Assembly (NCBI GenBank): GCA_002708305.1
Contig: PANE01000005.1
Span: 286,767 to 327,024, forward strand
DNA: 40,258 nt
Direction: 5' to 3'
Origin: Rhodospirillaceae bacterium
GTDB taxonomy: Bacteria > Pseudomonadota > Alphaproteobacteria > Thalassobaculales > Thalassobaculaceae
Part shown: positions 24,566 through 34,400 of the stretch, piece by piece
Layout of the letters: each line of letters opens with the position of its first letter
How positions within the stretch are numbered: position 1 is the stretch's first letter
Notes under the pieces: generated by a model
Told to the model about the DNA's origin: nothing
What the model saw: only the letters and a program-made list of their open reading frames with translations
Databases searched by the model: none
Position numbers and translations under genes: made by a program

Positions 24566-24594
24566 ATCTAGTCATTCAAAATGAATGACTAGAT
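24566..24594. repeat. Perfect 13-bp palindrome between rpsA and ihfB
   Basis: ATCTAGTCATTCA (24566-24578) and TGAATGACTAGAT (24582-24594) are exact inverted copies around a 3-base AAA centre. There is no T-run immediately after it on either strand, so it is a poor intrinsic terminator. It lies about 32 bases ahead of ihfB and just downstream of a possible -35/-10 pair (TTGACT at 24528-24533, CATTTT at 24551-24556). It may be an operator, an mRNA 3'-end stabiliser for rpsA or a leader hairpin of ihfB. Confidence 0.7.
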
Positions 24595-24626
24595 ATTCAA
24601 AAGTTTTTAACAGATGGGGTATTTAA

Positions 24627-24905
24627 ATGACCAAGTCTGAACTGATTTTAAAACTAGCAGATGCCAATCCTCATTTGTACCAAAGAGACATAGAGACTTT
24701 GGTAGCAACAGTTTTTGAGGAAATTACGCATGCTTTAGAACATGGAGATAGAGTTGAGTTGAGAGGGTTTGGAGCTTTCTCAACGAAACAACGGGACGCA
24801 AGAACAGGAAGAAACCCGAGAACTGGGGACTCGGTTGAAGTAACAGAAAAAAATATTCCGTTCTTTAAAACAGGCAAACAGCTTCGTGAAAAATTGAATC
24901 CATAA
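24627..24905 (+). CDS. ihfB: Integration host factor subunit beta
   Basis: IhfB pairs with IhfA to bend DNA in recombination, replication and transcription. The 92-residue protein has the HU/IHF fold, with the basic DNA-inserting arm GRNPRTG followed by the beta-type residues and a C-terminal [11 protein letters not shown] helix. MTKSELI at the N-terminus is typical of the beta subunit. It follows rpsA, as in many Proteobacteria, after 195 bases that contain a 13-bp palindrome. A GGGGT segment lies about 8 bases before the ATG. There is no obvious defect. Confidence 0.97.
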   Translation: MTKSELILKLADANPHLYQRDIETLVATVFEEITHALEHGDRVELRGFGAFSTKQRDARTGRNPRTGDSVEVTEKNIPFFKTGKQLREKLNP

Positions 24906-24995
24906 GCTTTAGCCTCCAATACGGCTCCTTAGTTTAAATACTACGGTTATCCTATAGTTAAGAAGGGCTTGGTTGTCTTTTTGATAGAGGGTTAT

Positions 24996-25628
24996 ATGTC
25001 TGTAACTTATTTGCCTGAACATTTTATAATGCACGGTTTAAAGAATAAGCATGATTTTATAGATGAATACAGCTTCGGGCAGCTCCTAATCTCAAAAGCT
25101 AGCAACGTAATGGTTACATACTTGCCATTTTTACTTAATCGCCAAACTACCCCTAATGGCGCTCTCCAATGCCACGTAGCAAAAGCAAACCCCATTTGGG
25201 GTGATATCGCCGAAACTCGGGTCACCGCTATTTTCACAGGCCCACATGCTTATATCTCTCCACGCTGGTACCAAAATGAAAATCAAGTCCCAACATGGAA
25301 TTATTCCGCAGTTTTTGTGCAAGGCCGAGTAACAATATTAACCGACGAAGCGCTAGTAGAACTTCTCTCCCGTTTAACACAGAAGGAAGAAGCTAAAACA
25401 TCAGATCAAATCAAATGGTCAACAGACATGCTTCCTGACAAACAATATAGTAAAATGACAAAATCAATTGTTGGTTTAGAGATAAAAATCGATAATATCA
25501 CAGGGAAACTTAAGATGTCACAAAACCGCTGCTCTGAGGACCGCGTCGGAGTAGTTGAAGGTCTTTTAGAAAGTAACCTTGAAAATAATTCGCAAGTTGC
25601 AAAGATGATTATAGACAATAATGAATAA
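24996..25628 (+). CDS. PaiB-like FMN-binding protein
   Basis: This protein of about 210 residues resembles the PaiB family of FMN-binding split-barrel proteins, annotated as negative transcriptional regulators from the Bacillus founding member. Family segments include YLPEHF at the N-terminus, the GALQCHVAKANP segment, FTGPHAYISPRWY, VPTWNY and the C-terminal KLKMSQNR motif. The ATG at 24996 with AGAGG five bases upstream is preferred; an in-frame TTG at 24969 would add nine residues not typical of the family. It overlaps lapA by 8 bases. DNA-binding regulation is unproven for most relatives, and a flavin or haem-related role is equally possible. Its presence between ihfB and lapA is not the pattern I would expect. 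Confidence 0.85.
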   Translation: MSVTYLPEHFIMHGLKNKHDFIDEYSFGQLLISKASNVMVTYLPFLLNRQTTPNGALQCHVAKANPIWGDIAETRVTAIFTGPHAYISPRWYQNENQVPTWNYSAVFVQGRVTILTDEALVELLSRLTQKEEAKTSDQIKWSTDMLPDKQYSKMTKSIVGLEIKIDNITGKLKMSQNRCSEDRVGVVEGLLESNLENNSQVAKMIIDNNE

Positions 25629-25887
25629 TCGGAGGTTTTGGGCTAAAGGCATTAAATGGATAATTGCGCCTCCACTCACCCTTTTTATGGTAATTTTTTC
25701 AATATCAAATAAGCAAAATATCGAAATATTTTTTTGGCCGCTGCCTTGGGCTCTAGAAATTCCAGTTTATCTCTTTAGCTTGATCGTGTTGGTATCTGGT
25801 TTCCTTTTTGGGTATGTTGTAGGATGGGGCCGAGCTATTTTCAGATATTATGTGAAAACAAAAGAACAACCCAAGGCTTTGCGTTAA
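25621..25887 (+). CDS. LapA/DUF1049-domain membrane protein
   Basis: This 88-residue inner membrane protein has two hydrophobic helices (about residues 13-29 and 46-68) separated by a short WPLPWALEIP loop, and a basic C-terminal tail. This is the LapA (DUF1049) layout; the E. coli member assists LPS assembly control with LapB. The ATG overlaps the upstream PaiB-like stop by 8 bases, so the two are coupled. A LapA gene between ihfB and trpF is usual in alphaproteobacteria. No LapB-like TPR gene adjoins it here. Confidence 0.83.
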   Translation: MNNRRFWAKGIKWIIAPPLTLFMVIFSISNKQNIEIFFWPLPWALEIPVYLFSLIVLVSGFLFGYVVGWGRAIFRYYVKTKEQPKALR

Positions 25888-25926
25888 AACAATTGATGAA
25901 AAATTAAGAAAAATAGGGCGATATAG

Positions 25927-26619
25927 ATGGGATATAATGTTGACGTAAAATTTTGCGGACTAACCAGCCAACATTCCGTTAACGCGGCTGTAACCGCTGG
26001 GGCAACTCATCTTGGATTCATTTTTTATCCACCATCCCCGCGCTCAGTGACCCCGCGGGAGGCTGGGCATGCAGCATTCTTCAGTCCCAATAGAATTAAG
26101 CGTGTAGGTGTGTTTGTGGATCCTAATGACGAATTAATAAGGGAGGTCGTTGAAAACTTATCCCCCCATATTTTGCAATTACATGGTGCAGAGACACCAC
26201 GTAGGATTGGCCAAATCCGTGAAAAGTTCAACCTACCAATTATGAAAGCAATTAAGGTAGCTAGTGAAAAGGATATAGAATCAATTGGACAATACAGTGA
26301 TTGTAGCGATATTTTTCTTTTTGATGCAAAACCACCATTAGCTACTCAAAACTCTTTGCCAGGAGGGAATGGTATAAGGTTCGACTGGTCTCTCCTTAAA
26401 TCATTCAAATGTGAGAAACCATGGTTTCTCTCTGGGGGCATAAACTTAAGTAATATTAAAGATGCTCTTAAAGTCACCGGCAGTACTGCTGTTGATGTGT
26501 CATCGGGTGTGGAGGATAAACCAGGTAAAAAAAATACTCAGAAAATAGAGCGCTTTATGCAAAAAATTAATGAGCTTACTTCCGAACAAACGCATCTAAA
26601 TCGCACCGATAAAGTCTAA
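25927..26619 (+). CDS. trpF: Phosphoribosylanthranilate isomerase
   Basis: TrpF catalyses the Amadori rearrangement of phosphoribosylanthranilate in tryptophan synthesis. The 230-residue TIM barrel has the catalytic cysteine in VKFCGLT (Cys10), the LGFIFYPPSPR segment, the FLFDAK aspartate and the VDVSSGVED phosphate-binding C-terminal motif. It is followed by trpB and trpA, the common trpFBA block; trpEGDC are not in the window. The ATG is preceded by AGGGCGA. No leader peptide or attenuator is visible in the 39 bases upstream, so the genes are likely expressed from upstream promoters. Confidence 0.97.
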   Translation: MGYNVDVKFCGLTSQHSVNAAVTAGATHLGFIFYPPSPRSVTPREAGHAAFFSPNRIKRVGVFVDPNDELIREVVENLSPHILQLHGAETPRRIGQIREKFNLPIMKAIKVASEKDIESIGQYSDCSDIFLFDAKPPLATQNSLPGGNGIRFDWSLLKSFKCEKPWFLSGGINLSNIKDALKVTGSTAVDVSSGVEDKPGKKNTQKIERFMQKINELTSEQTHLNRTDKV

Positions 26620-26662
26620 GTTTTTTAGTTAGACCAACCCCTATATGATTTAAGGAATCCTA

Positions 26663-27886
26663 ATGTCAGTAACGAGTCCCCCAAACACCTTACGAGAAGG
26701 CCCTAACGAAAATGGTCATTTTGGTATATTTGGAGGCCGCTATGTTGCGGAAACACTTATGCCCCTTATCCTTGAAGTGGAGGCTGCCTGGAAAAGAGCT
26801 AAAGTTGATCCTCTTTTTTGGAGCGAGCTGGAGTATTACCGCAAACATTATATTGGAAGACCCAGCCCACTTTATTTTGCCAGCAGGTTAACCGACCATT
26901 TTCAGGGAGCGAAACTATACTTCAAAAGAGATGAACTAAATCATACCGGAGCCCACAAAATAAATAACGTAATGGGTCAAGCACTTATAGCTCGCCGAAT
27001 GGGGAAAACAAAAATCATCGCTGAAACAGGTGCAGGACAGCATGGAGTGGCTACCGCTACAGCCTGTGCACTTTTTAATTTGGAGTGCGAAGTTTTTATG
27101 GGTGCAGAAGATGTTATTCGGCAAAAACCTAATGTTGATCGTATGCGTCTTCTAGGAGCTAAAATCCATTCTGTTACATCCGGATCTGCAACATTAAAGG
27201 ATGCGATGAATGAGGCATTGAGATACTGGGTCTCGAAGGCTGAAACACACTTTTACATAATTGGAACCGTTGCAGGACCACATCCTTATCCCCAAATGGT
27301 GCGGGACTTTCAGTGTATAATAGGGGAGGAAACTAAACAGCAAATGTTCGAAGCAGAGGGTCGATTGCCAGATACTTTGGTTGCATGTATTGGAGGCGGT
27401 TCTAATGCTATTGGTTTATTTCACCCATTCCTTGATGATGATGTAGAAATTATAGGCGTAGAAGCGGCTGGACATGGTATAGATAGTAATCAACATGCCG
27501 CATCTCTGGCTGGTGGTAAGCCCGGTATTTTACATGGGAACCGTACTTATTTACTGCAAAACATAGATGGTCAGATAACAGAAGCACATTCTATCTCGGC
27601 AGGATTAGACTATCCAGGAATTGGGCCCGAACACTCTTGGTTATTCGAAACAGGTAGAGTAAAATATGTTAATGCTACTGATAACGAAGCTTTAGAGGCA
27701 TTCGCATTATGTTCTAAAATGGAGGGTATTATACCTGCCCTAGAGCCAAGTCATGCTCTTGCTTACATAGAAAAAATAATTAGGTCTCTGCCAAAGCAGC
27801 ATATAGTTGTGATGAATCTATGTGGTCGAGGTGATAAGGACTTGGAGGCGGTATTACCACGCTTAGAAGAAATGGGAAAACTTTGA
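26663..27886 (+). CDS. trpB: Tryptophan synthase beta chain
   Basis: TrpB joins indole and serine using pyridoxal phosphate. The 407-residue protein has the PLP lysine Lys99 in AHKINN, the preceding [11 protein letters not shown] segment, [10 protein letters not shown], the phosphate-binding GGGSNA loop, the EPSHALAY segment and a C-terminal NLCGRGDKD. This is a TrpB1-type enzyme that works with TrpA. AAGGA lies 7 bases before the ATG, and the stop overlaps the trpA start by 4 bases (TTGA). Confidence 0.98.
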   Translation: MSVTSPPNTLREGPNENGHFGIFGGRYVAETLMPLILEVEAAWKRAKVDPLFWSELEYYRKHYIGRPSPLYFASRLTDHFQGAKLYFKRDELNHTGAHKINNVMGQALIARRMGKTKIIAETGAGQHGVATATACALFNLECEVFMGAEDVIRQKPNVDRMRLLGAKIHSVTSGSATLKDAMNEALRYWVSKAETHFYIIGTVAGPHPYPQMVRDFQCIIGEETKQQMFEAEGRLPDTLVACIGGGSNAIGLFHPFLDDDVEIIGVEAAGHGIDSNQHAASLAGGKPGILHGNRTYLLQNIDGQITEAHSISAGLDYPGIGPEHSWLFETGRVKYVNATDNEALEAFALCSKMEGIIPALEPSHALAYIEKIIRSLPKQHIVVMNLCGRGDKDLEAVLPRLEEMGKL

Positions 27887-28725
27887 CATACTATAAAGAG
27901 CAGCGCATAAAATTATTATTTGAAAAGCTTTCGAATGAAAAGAGAGGGGGACTTGGTGTTTTTATCACAGCCTCTGATCCCAGTCTTCAAATATCACAGG
28001 ACATATTAAGAGGTCTGCCTGCTGCAGGTGCGGATATGATCGAATTTGGCATGCCTTTTTCAGACCCGATGGCAGACGGCCCGACAATCCAAGCTGCGGG
28101 TTTACGCGCCTTGAAAGCTGGCGGCTCATTGAAGCGAACACTTGAAATGGTCGAAGTGTTCCGTAAGACAGATAATAATACACCACTGATTTTAATGGGG
28201 TATTATAACCCAATTTATAACTATGGTGTTGAGAATTTCTTAAATCGAGCCATCGCAGCCGGTGCAGACGGTCTCATAGTAGTAGATTTACCTCCAGAGG
28301 AAGATGGAGAACTTTGCCTCCCTGCTATAAAACACGGGCTACCTTTTGTAAGATTAACAGCGCCAACAAGCGATAATGAGCGCCTGCCAGTTATCTTAAA
28401 GAATGCCTCCGGGTTTATATATTACGTCTCCATAATGGGCATCACAGGAACACAATCATTTGCAATTGAGGGCGTCAGAAATTCGGTAAAAAGCCTTAAA
28501 AGTCATACTGAGTTACCAATCGCGGTTGGCTTTGGCATAAAAACAAAACAAGATGTATCCGAAATAACAAGAATTGCTGATGCGGCAATTGTCGGGTCTG
28601 CAGTTGTAGACGTAATAGAAAAGAGCCTCGATGCCAATGGAAATGGTAACGCCAAAACTGTTGAAGATGCGCTCGCACTAGTGCAAGATTTGGCTTCCGG
28701 AATTAGGCCTAAGCCTCAGTTATAA
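27883..28725 (+). CDS. trpA: Tryptophan synthase alpha chain
   Basis: TrpA cleaves indole-3-glycerol phosphate and channels indole to TrpB. The 280-residue TIM barrel has the catalytic glutamate in [17 protein letters not shown] and the catalytic aspartate region in that same segment, followed by ILMGYYNP and VGFGIKT. The start appears to be TTG, overlapping the trpB stop in TTGA. No ATG upstream of the conserved segments is available, and the TTG gives a normal N-terminus, so a TTG start with translational coupling is the best reading. Confidence 0.97.
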   Translation: MTYYKEQRIKLLFEKLSNEKRGGLGVFITASDPSLQISQDILRGLPAAGADMIEFGMPFSDPMADGPTIQAAGLRALKAGGSLKRTLEMVEVFRKTDNNTPLILMGYYNPIYNYGVENFLNRAIAAGADGLIVVDLPPEEDGELCLPAIKHGLPFVRLTAPTSDNERLPVILKNASGFIYYVSIMGITGTQSFAIEGVRNSVKSLKSHTELPIAVGFGIKTKQDVSEITRIADAAIVGSAVVDVIEKSLDANGNGNAKTVEDALALVQDLASGIRPKPQL

Positions 28726-28768
28726 TTAAATTATATAGCAATAATAATTGTGAGAAGTGTATTACCCC

Positions 28769-29632
28769 ATGAATTGGATAACAAATTCTGTTTTACCAAA
28801 AATTAAAGCATTAGTTCAACCTAGAGAGGTTCCAGAAAATTTTTGGACTAAATGCCCTGGTTGTGGAGAAATGATCTTTCATCGACAGCTAGAAGATAAT
28901 TTGCAAGTATGCACAAGCTGTGGTTATCACTTCAAACTGAATGCAAAAGCGCGTCTAAAGTCACTATTTGATAAAGATACTTTAACACTTATTGAATTAG
29001 AAAAACAATTAAACTCCGACCCGCTTAAGTTTAGAGATATAAAGAAATATTCTGACAGATTACGAGAGGCCAGAACGAGAACAAGTCAGGATGACGCTAT
29101 AGTTATAGCTGAGGGAGAATTAAATGGACTGGAGATGGTAGCAGCCGTTTTCTCTTTTGAGTTTATGGGAGGGTCGATGGGAATAGCGGTTGGTAATGCT
29201 ATTCTAAAGGCTGCAGAACTAGCAGTCAGTAAAAAGGCTCCCTTGATTATCTTCCCATCTTCTGGTGGCGCCCGTATGCAAGAGGGAATACTTTCTTTAA
29301 TGCAACTACCAAGAACCGTTATTGCTACTCAAATGGTAAAAGAAGCAGGCCTGCCTTTGATCGTAGTCCTGACCAACCCAACCACAGGCGGGGTCACTGC
29401 ATCATTTGCAATGCTGGGGGATATCCATATCGCCGAACCTGGAGCAATTATTGGGTTTGCAGGGCAACGTGTTATTACGGAGACTATTAGGGAGAAGCTT
29501 CCAGAAGGATTTCAATGTGCTGAACATCTTTTAGATCATGGTATGGTTGACATGGTTGTAAGCAGGCTTCAGATCAAGGAAAAACTATCAAGTATCTTAA
29601 GTATTTTGATGATCCCTCAGATAAATAAATAA
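28769..29632 (+). CDS. accD: Acetyl-CoA carboxylase carboxyltransferase subunit beta
   Basis: AccD, with AccA, transfers CO2 from carboxybiotin to acetyl-CoA in fatty acid synthesis. The 287-residue protein has an N-terminal zinc ribbon with Cys29, Cys32, Cys48 and Cys51, and then the crotonase-like carboxyltransferase domain with the GGARMQEG and [12 protein letters not shown] segments. The ATG at 28769 is chosen because MNWI-type N-termini are typical of the family and GAGAAG lies upstream; an in-frame GTG at 28757 would add four residues. The stop overlaps the folC start by one base. Confidence 0.97.
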   Translation: MNWITNSVLPKIKALVQPREVPENFWTKCPGCGEMIFHRQLEDNLQVCTSCGYHFKLNAKARLKSLFDKDTLTLIELEKQLNSDPLKFRDIKKYSDRLREARTRTSQDDAIVIAEGELNGLEMVAAVFSFEFMGGSMGIAVGNAILKAAELAVSKKAPLIIFPSSGGARMQEGILSLMQLPRTVIATQMVKEAGLPLIVVLTNPTTGGVTASFAMLGDIHIAEPGAIIGFAGQRVITETIREKLPEGFQCAEHLLDHGMVDMVVSRLQIKEKLSSILSILMIPQINK

Positions 29633-30948
29633 TGTGTAGTGTCAAAACTAAGATGATATCCAGAAAACTCATCGAACGGTTAGAGCGATTACATCCAAAG
29701 ATAATTGATCTATCGCTTGATCGGTTAAACAATTTATTAAATGCTCTCGATAATCCGCAAAAACGATTACCACCAGTTATTCATGTGGCAGGAACAAATG
29801 GAAAAGGATCTACAATAGCGATCCTTCGGTCCATCCAAAATGCTGCAGGTCTCTCCATACACGCCTATACCTCACCACATCTTGTACATTTAAACGAGCG
29901 ATTTATAATCGCTGGAAAGGAAATAACTGAAAAGTCTCTAATACAAACCTTAACTGAGTGTGAGAACGCCAACGCAGGAGCTGAAATAACGTTTTTTGAG
30001 ATTATCACTGCAGCGGGATTACTAGTGTTTTCAAAAATTAAGGCTGATTTACTTCTACTTGAAGTCGGACTTGGTGGTCGGTTTGATGCTACAAACGTAG
30101 TTAGCAATCCTATTTTATCAATTATTACACCTATTTCACTCGATCATCAACAATACTTAGGGGATACTCTGGAAAAAATTGCGTACGAAAAAGCCGGTAT
30201 ATTAAAAGAGAAAAGACCTGCTATTATCGGGCAACAAGGCCCCGAGGCGCTTAAAGTTATAAAATTAAAGGCTGAAGAAACTGGCTCACCACTGTTCATA
30301 TTTCAACGAGATTGGAACATTACTGAAACAAAAAGTGCTATAAAGTTCGAGGTAGAAGGTTCGACAAGTTATTTTGAGAAACCTAACTTAAAAGGCATTC
30401 ATCAAATCCAAAATGCTGGGATTGCTATAGCAGCAACCCATTACTTAAAAGAAGTATTACCTATTAAGAATGGGTCAATAGATCAGGGATTACTGACAGT
30501 AAAATGGCCAGCGAGGCTTCAAAAAATTAACGAAGGACCATTGATAAACATACTGCCAACAAACGTAGAGTTGTGGATTGACGGAGGACATAATCAAAAC
30601 GCTAGCCTTTTGATCGCACACACGATACGGAACTGGAAAATTAAAAACCCTTGTCTATCCATTCACATGGTTTTTGGATGTTTGAGCAATAGAGAAATAA
30701 AAGCGTTACTTCAACCATTTATTAATATTATTGATCTAGTACAGACAGTAAAAATACCTGAGCAGGCGAATAGCGCTTCACGAGAATTAGTTGCTCACAC
30801 TGCAAAATCCATGGGCTTCCATGCCAACCCCGCTGACACTGTGACCAAGGCAATAAAGAACATAATTTCCTTATCTACTGGGAAAAGACTTATCTTGATT
30901 TATGGTTCACTGTACTTGTCCGGGTCAGTGCTTGCCGACAACAGTTAA
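29632..30948 (+). CDS. folC: Folylpolyglutamate synthase / dihydrofolate synthase
   Basis: FolC adds glutamate to dihydropteroate and extends folate polyglutamates in the cytoplasm. The 438-residue Mur-ligase-like protein has the P-loop GTNGKGST (residues 54-61), the LLEVGLGGRFDATN segment, ITPISLDHQQYLG and WIDGGHNQNA in the C-terminal domain. The ATG overlaps the accD stop in TAATG. An alternative ATG lies at codon 8 (29653). The accD-folC pairing is conserved across Proteobacteria. Folate made here also supports the methyl-THF enzymes of the 11.5-15.5 kb module. The gene converges with trxA across 47 bases without an obvious terminator hairpin. Confidence 0.96.
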   Translation: MCSVKTKMISRKLIERLERLHPKIIDLSLDRLNNLLNALDNPQKRLPPVIHVAGTNGKGSTIAILRSIQNAAGLSIHAYTSPHLVHLNERFIIAGKEITEKSLIQTLTECENANAGAEITFFEIITAAGLLVFSKIKADLLLLEVGLGGRFDATNVVSNPILSIITPISLDHQQYLGDTLEKIAYEKAGILKEKRPAIIGQQGPEALKVIKLKAEETGSPLFIFQRDWNITETKSAIKFEVEGSTSYFEKPNLKGIHQIQNAGIAIAATHYLKEVLPIKNGSIDQGLLTVKWPARLQKINEGPLINILPTNVELWIDGGHNQNASLLIAHTIRNWKIKNPCLSIHMVFGCLSNREIKALLQPFINIIDLVQTVKIPEQANSASRELVAHTAKSMGFHANPADTVTKAIKNIISLSTGKRLILIYGSLYLSGSVLADNS

Positions 30949-30995
30949 AGTAAAAGGAACATTTTTAGATTTAACTGAATTACAACATAAGTGAC

Positions 30996-31319
30996 CTAGT
31001 CCAATGCGTCCTCAACCCATTCTGTTAGTTTTTGTGGCGGAAGCGCGCCCATTTTGGTAGCAGTAACCTCTCCATCTTTGAATAGCATCAACATTGGTAT
31101 ACCTTTGACATTATATGTCGAGGGCGTAGCTGGATTGTCATCTATATTGATTTTAACTACTTTTATACGTTCCCCTAGGTTTTGTGCAATATCTTCAAGC
31201 GCCGGAGCTATGGCTTTGCACGGGCCACACCACTCCGCCCAAAAATCGACTAGCACGGGCTTATCCGCCTTTAGTACATCAGCAGAAAAACTTTCATCTG
31301 TTACCTTTATCGTTGACAT
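30996..31319 (-). CDS. trxA: Thioredoxin
   Basis: This is a cytoplasmic thiol-disulfide oxidoreductase of 107 residues. It has the active site W30-C31-G32-P33-C34, the buried Asp25 and the cis-proline Pro75 in GIPMLML. The frame is open further upstream to 31355, but the ATG at 31319 gives the standard MSTIKV-type start and has AGGAGG about 8 bases upstream, which decides it. It follows addA on the same strand after 92 bases, as in many alphaproteobacteria. It lacks any signal peptide, unlike the CcmG product. Confidence 0.98.
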   Translation of the reverse strand: MSTIKVTDESFSADVLKADKPVLVDFWAEWCGPCKAIAPALEDIAQNLGERIKVVKINIDDNPATPSTYNVKGIPMLMLFKDGEVTATKMGALPPQKLTEWVEDALD

Positions 31320-31411
31320 CAATTTCCTCCTGCTGATTTTCGCCAAGTTAGGCACTAAACTAGTAATAAATAACTATATAATAATAAAAAAATAAATGAA
31401 AACACGAATTA

Positions 31412-34400
31412 TTAAAATATTTTCATTGACTCCATATCATTTGACACGAGTTCCATAATCATCGGTTTTTCCACCCAGAGTATTATACAGCTAATTTGAT
31501 GGGTAGGATATATTTGTCTAACTAATCTATAATAAATTGCTAGTTGTTTTTTATAACTATCGGGTACTGCTGAATGAGAACTAGGGATAATTTTATTGGT
31601 TTTAAAGTCAATAATTTTTATCTCATGATCATTTATTAACAATCGATCTATCCGACCTGAGACATTATATGTTTTACCATCTTCAACTAGATTTCCAGAA
31701 ATAGGGGATTCAGTTATGGCTTCCGGAGCAAAGATACTTTTACAGTGCCTATCATTCAAAACCTTCAACACAGTCGTTACATACTCTCTCTGATCCTTTA
31801 CCCCAATCCCATGAACAGGCTGTGCTAGATAAATTTTTGCATACGCCTCTCGATCCCGCTCTTTGACCTGGGGAAGATATTCTAATAAATAGTGAATAAA
31901 TTTACCTGCCTCCAATTCCTTAGAATGAGAGTTGCGTAATAAACTTTTCGTCGAGTTACTCTCCAATATTTTTGAGGGCTGAATGGCCACTCCCCCCACC
32001 AGTAGTTCAGAAACATCTGATATGGCCCATTTGGGTAAATTTTCACAACTGACTTTAGAGAGCTCCAATTGGCTTTTGTCATCCGGAGGCTCGGATTGAG
32101 GCGACTTGAAAATAATTTTATCACAAACTTTCTCAGCTAACGGAATCAGACCAGATTCAATCATTTTATACCAGCTCAGCTCCGATTTATTTTTTTCAGT
32201 TCCCCAACCACATACGTAAAGTCTATCCTCTGCACGTGTCATAGCCACATACAAGAGTCTCCTATACTCCCTATCTCTTTTGTCTATTGCATCTTCACGT
32301 AACAAAGACGTTATTGAATTGTCCGTCTTTTTATTTGGCGCCCAAAATGGTACTGAAATACCATTAGACGTTTCTTTCCATAAAACACTCGGAGTTTTAT
32401 GCGGGGGAGACATAGTATCAGGAAGAAAAACTATTGGTGCTTGTAAGCCCTTGGAACTATGAATAGTGAGTATTCGAACCTGATTGGCTTGACCTGTCTC
32501 AAGATCACGTTTAACTTCAAAATCGGCTGAAGCTAGCCAGTGAAGAAAACCTTGTAGCGATGGAATATTCACACGCTCAAATTCGATAGCCTGGGTCAGA
32601 AATTCATCTAACGAGTCATTAGCCTCTAATCCAAGGCGCTCTGTAATCTTCTTACGCCCTCCCAAACATAGTAGTTCAGAAAAGAGTTCATATGGCGGCA
32701 TGAAATCTGCTCGCTTTAACCAGGCACTTAAAAATGTGTGAGCCATCGAAAAATTATCCTCTGCTAGAGCTCGCTTTGATAACTCCGACCACAAACTCTC
32801 CTCTTTTCTATCCCAACAAAGGTTTAGCAATTCTTCTTCGTTAAGACCTATAAGCGGCCCCTTTAAAACAATGGCTAGATTTAAATCATCATCTGGCAGT
32901 AATAAGAATTGTCCTAACGCGACTAAATCCATGATTGGTAATTGGTCGGTTAACATCATCCTATCAACACCGGCAACATCGATTTCAAGTTCTTTTAGCG
33001 CACGCACCAATTGATTTACGAACTTCCCACGCCTACGCACAAGAATCATGATATCCCCTGGTCGTATCGGACGATCTTTTGATTTTATGATTTCACCTAC
33101 TGTCAGCCAACAGTTTATTTTTGAAGCTATTTTTTGGGCCAATCTTTTACTTGGTTCGTTATATTCTTTTTGCTTCAAAGGCAGAACCCATGTACTGGGT
33201 TTCTCTGATTGATTTGGTAATTCAGGAGACCAAAGCTCAACGCGTCCTTCTTGGCCTTTTCGATGGGCTTGATGCCGCATAGGGATAAATTCTCCTTTTT
33301 GTGTTTCTTCTAAAACACCCAATCCTGCTGGCCCATCTTCCTTTTTATAATTAAACACCGCATCCACAACACTCAATACAGCAGAAGTGGATCGGAACGA
33401 CATATCGAGCTTTATTCCACGCCAGTTTCCAGAAGACATTGTAACCTTTTTTGAAAGTTTTGAATTCATATCCAAAAAAGATTGTGGATCAGCTCTTTGA
33501 AAACTAAATATAGATTGCTTAATGTCACCTACAGCAAAAATAGTTCGTGAAGCCTCCGATTGCACCTCAGCATTACCTCTTAGTGAGAAAAACTCATCGG
33601 TTAACTTTTCTATAATTTTCCATTGTTCCGGATTTGTGTCTTGCGCCTCATCAATTAGCAGATGGTCTATTCCACCATCTAATTTAAATAAAACCCACGA
33701 TGCGATCCCTACTTGTTGCAATAATTCATATGTCGCAAAAATTAGATCATCATAATCTATTGAAGCATTGATGTTTTTAGTTTTTTCATATGAACTTAAT
33801 ACTGAATAGGATAGTTTAATCAGCGCTTCCGTTCTTATTGCCAAGTCCAAAGATTTCATTCTTTGCTGAAGTTTTTGTACCCGTTTTGCTTCCAAATTTA
33901 AAATATCAAAAATCATTTCATTTTTCTTAATAACCTTTTGAGTCGCCAGTCTCGAACGTATCTCATCTTTTTGGGTTAAAAAGACTGACTGGTATTCATG
34001 GTAGCTTGTGATCGTGGGCTCTTTTATTTCCAAGAACTTTATTATTTTCAGAGAGTTTTTGATATCAGCAGGACTGCCAGAGGCTAATGCTACGGCGGCA
34101 ATACGTAATTGGGCACTCTCAAACTCTGTGAACGATGCAAATTGGTTTAATAAAGCAATTTGCGTTTCGTCTTCCTGCAACCCTAATTCTTTTCTAATAA
34201 TTTTACACACAGCATCAACACCGTCACTTGAGCGCACCGCAGTTTGAAGCTTTGACCTTTCTGATAAAAGGTCATCGATAAGTTCAGATACAGTGCGTTC
34301 TGAAGCGCGTTCTGAAATCTCATTTAAAGACTCCAGAATACTAGATAGTTGATTTTTTTTTGAGGCAGATATTACAGCATCTCGAGCAGTCCGCATACGT

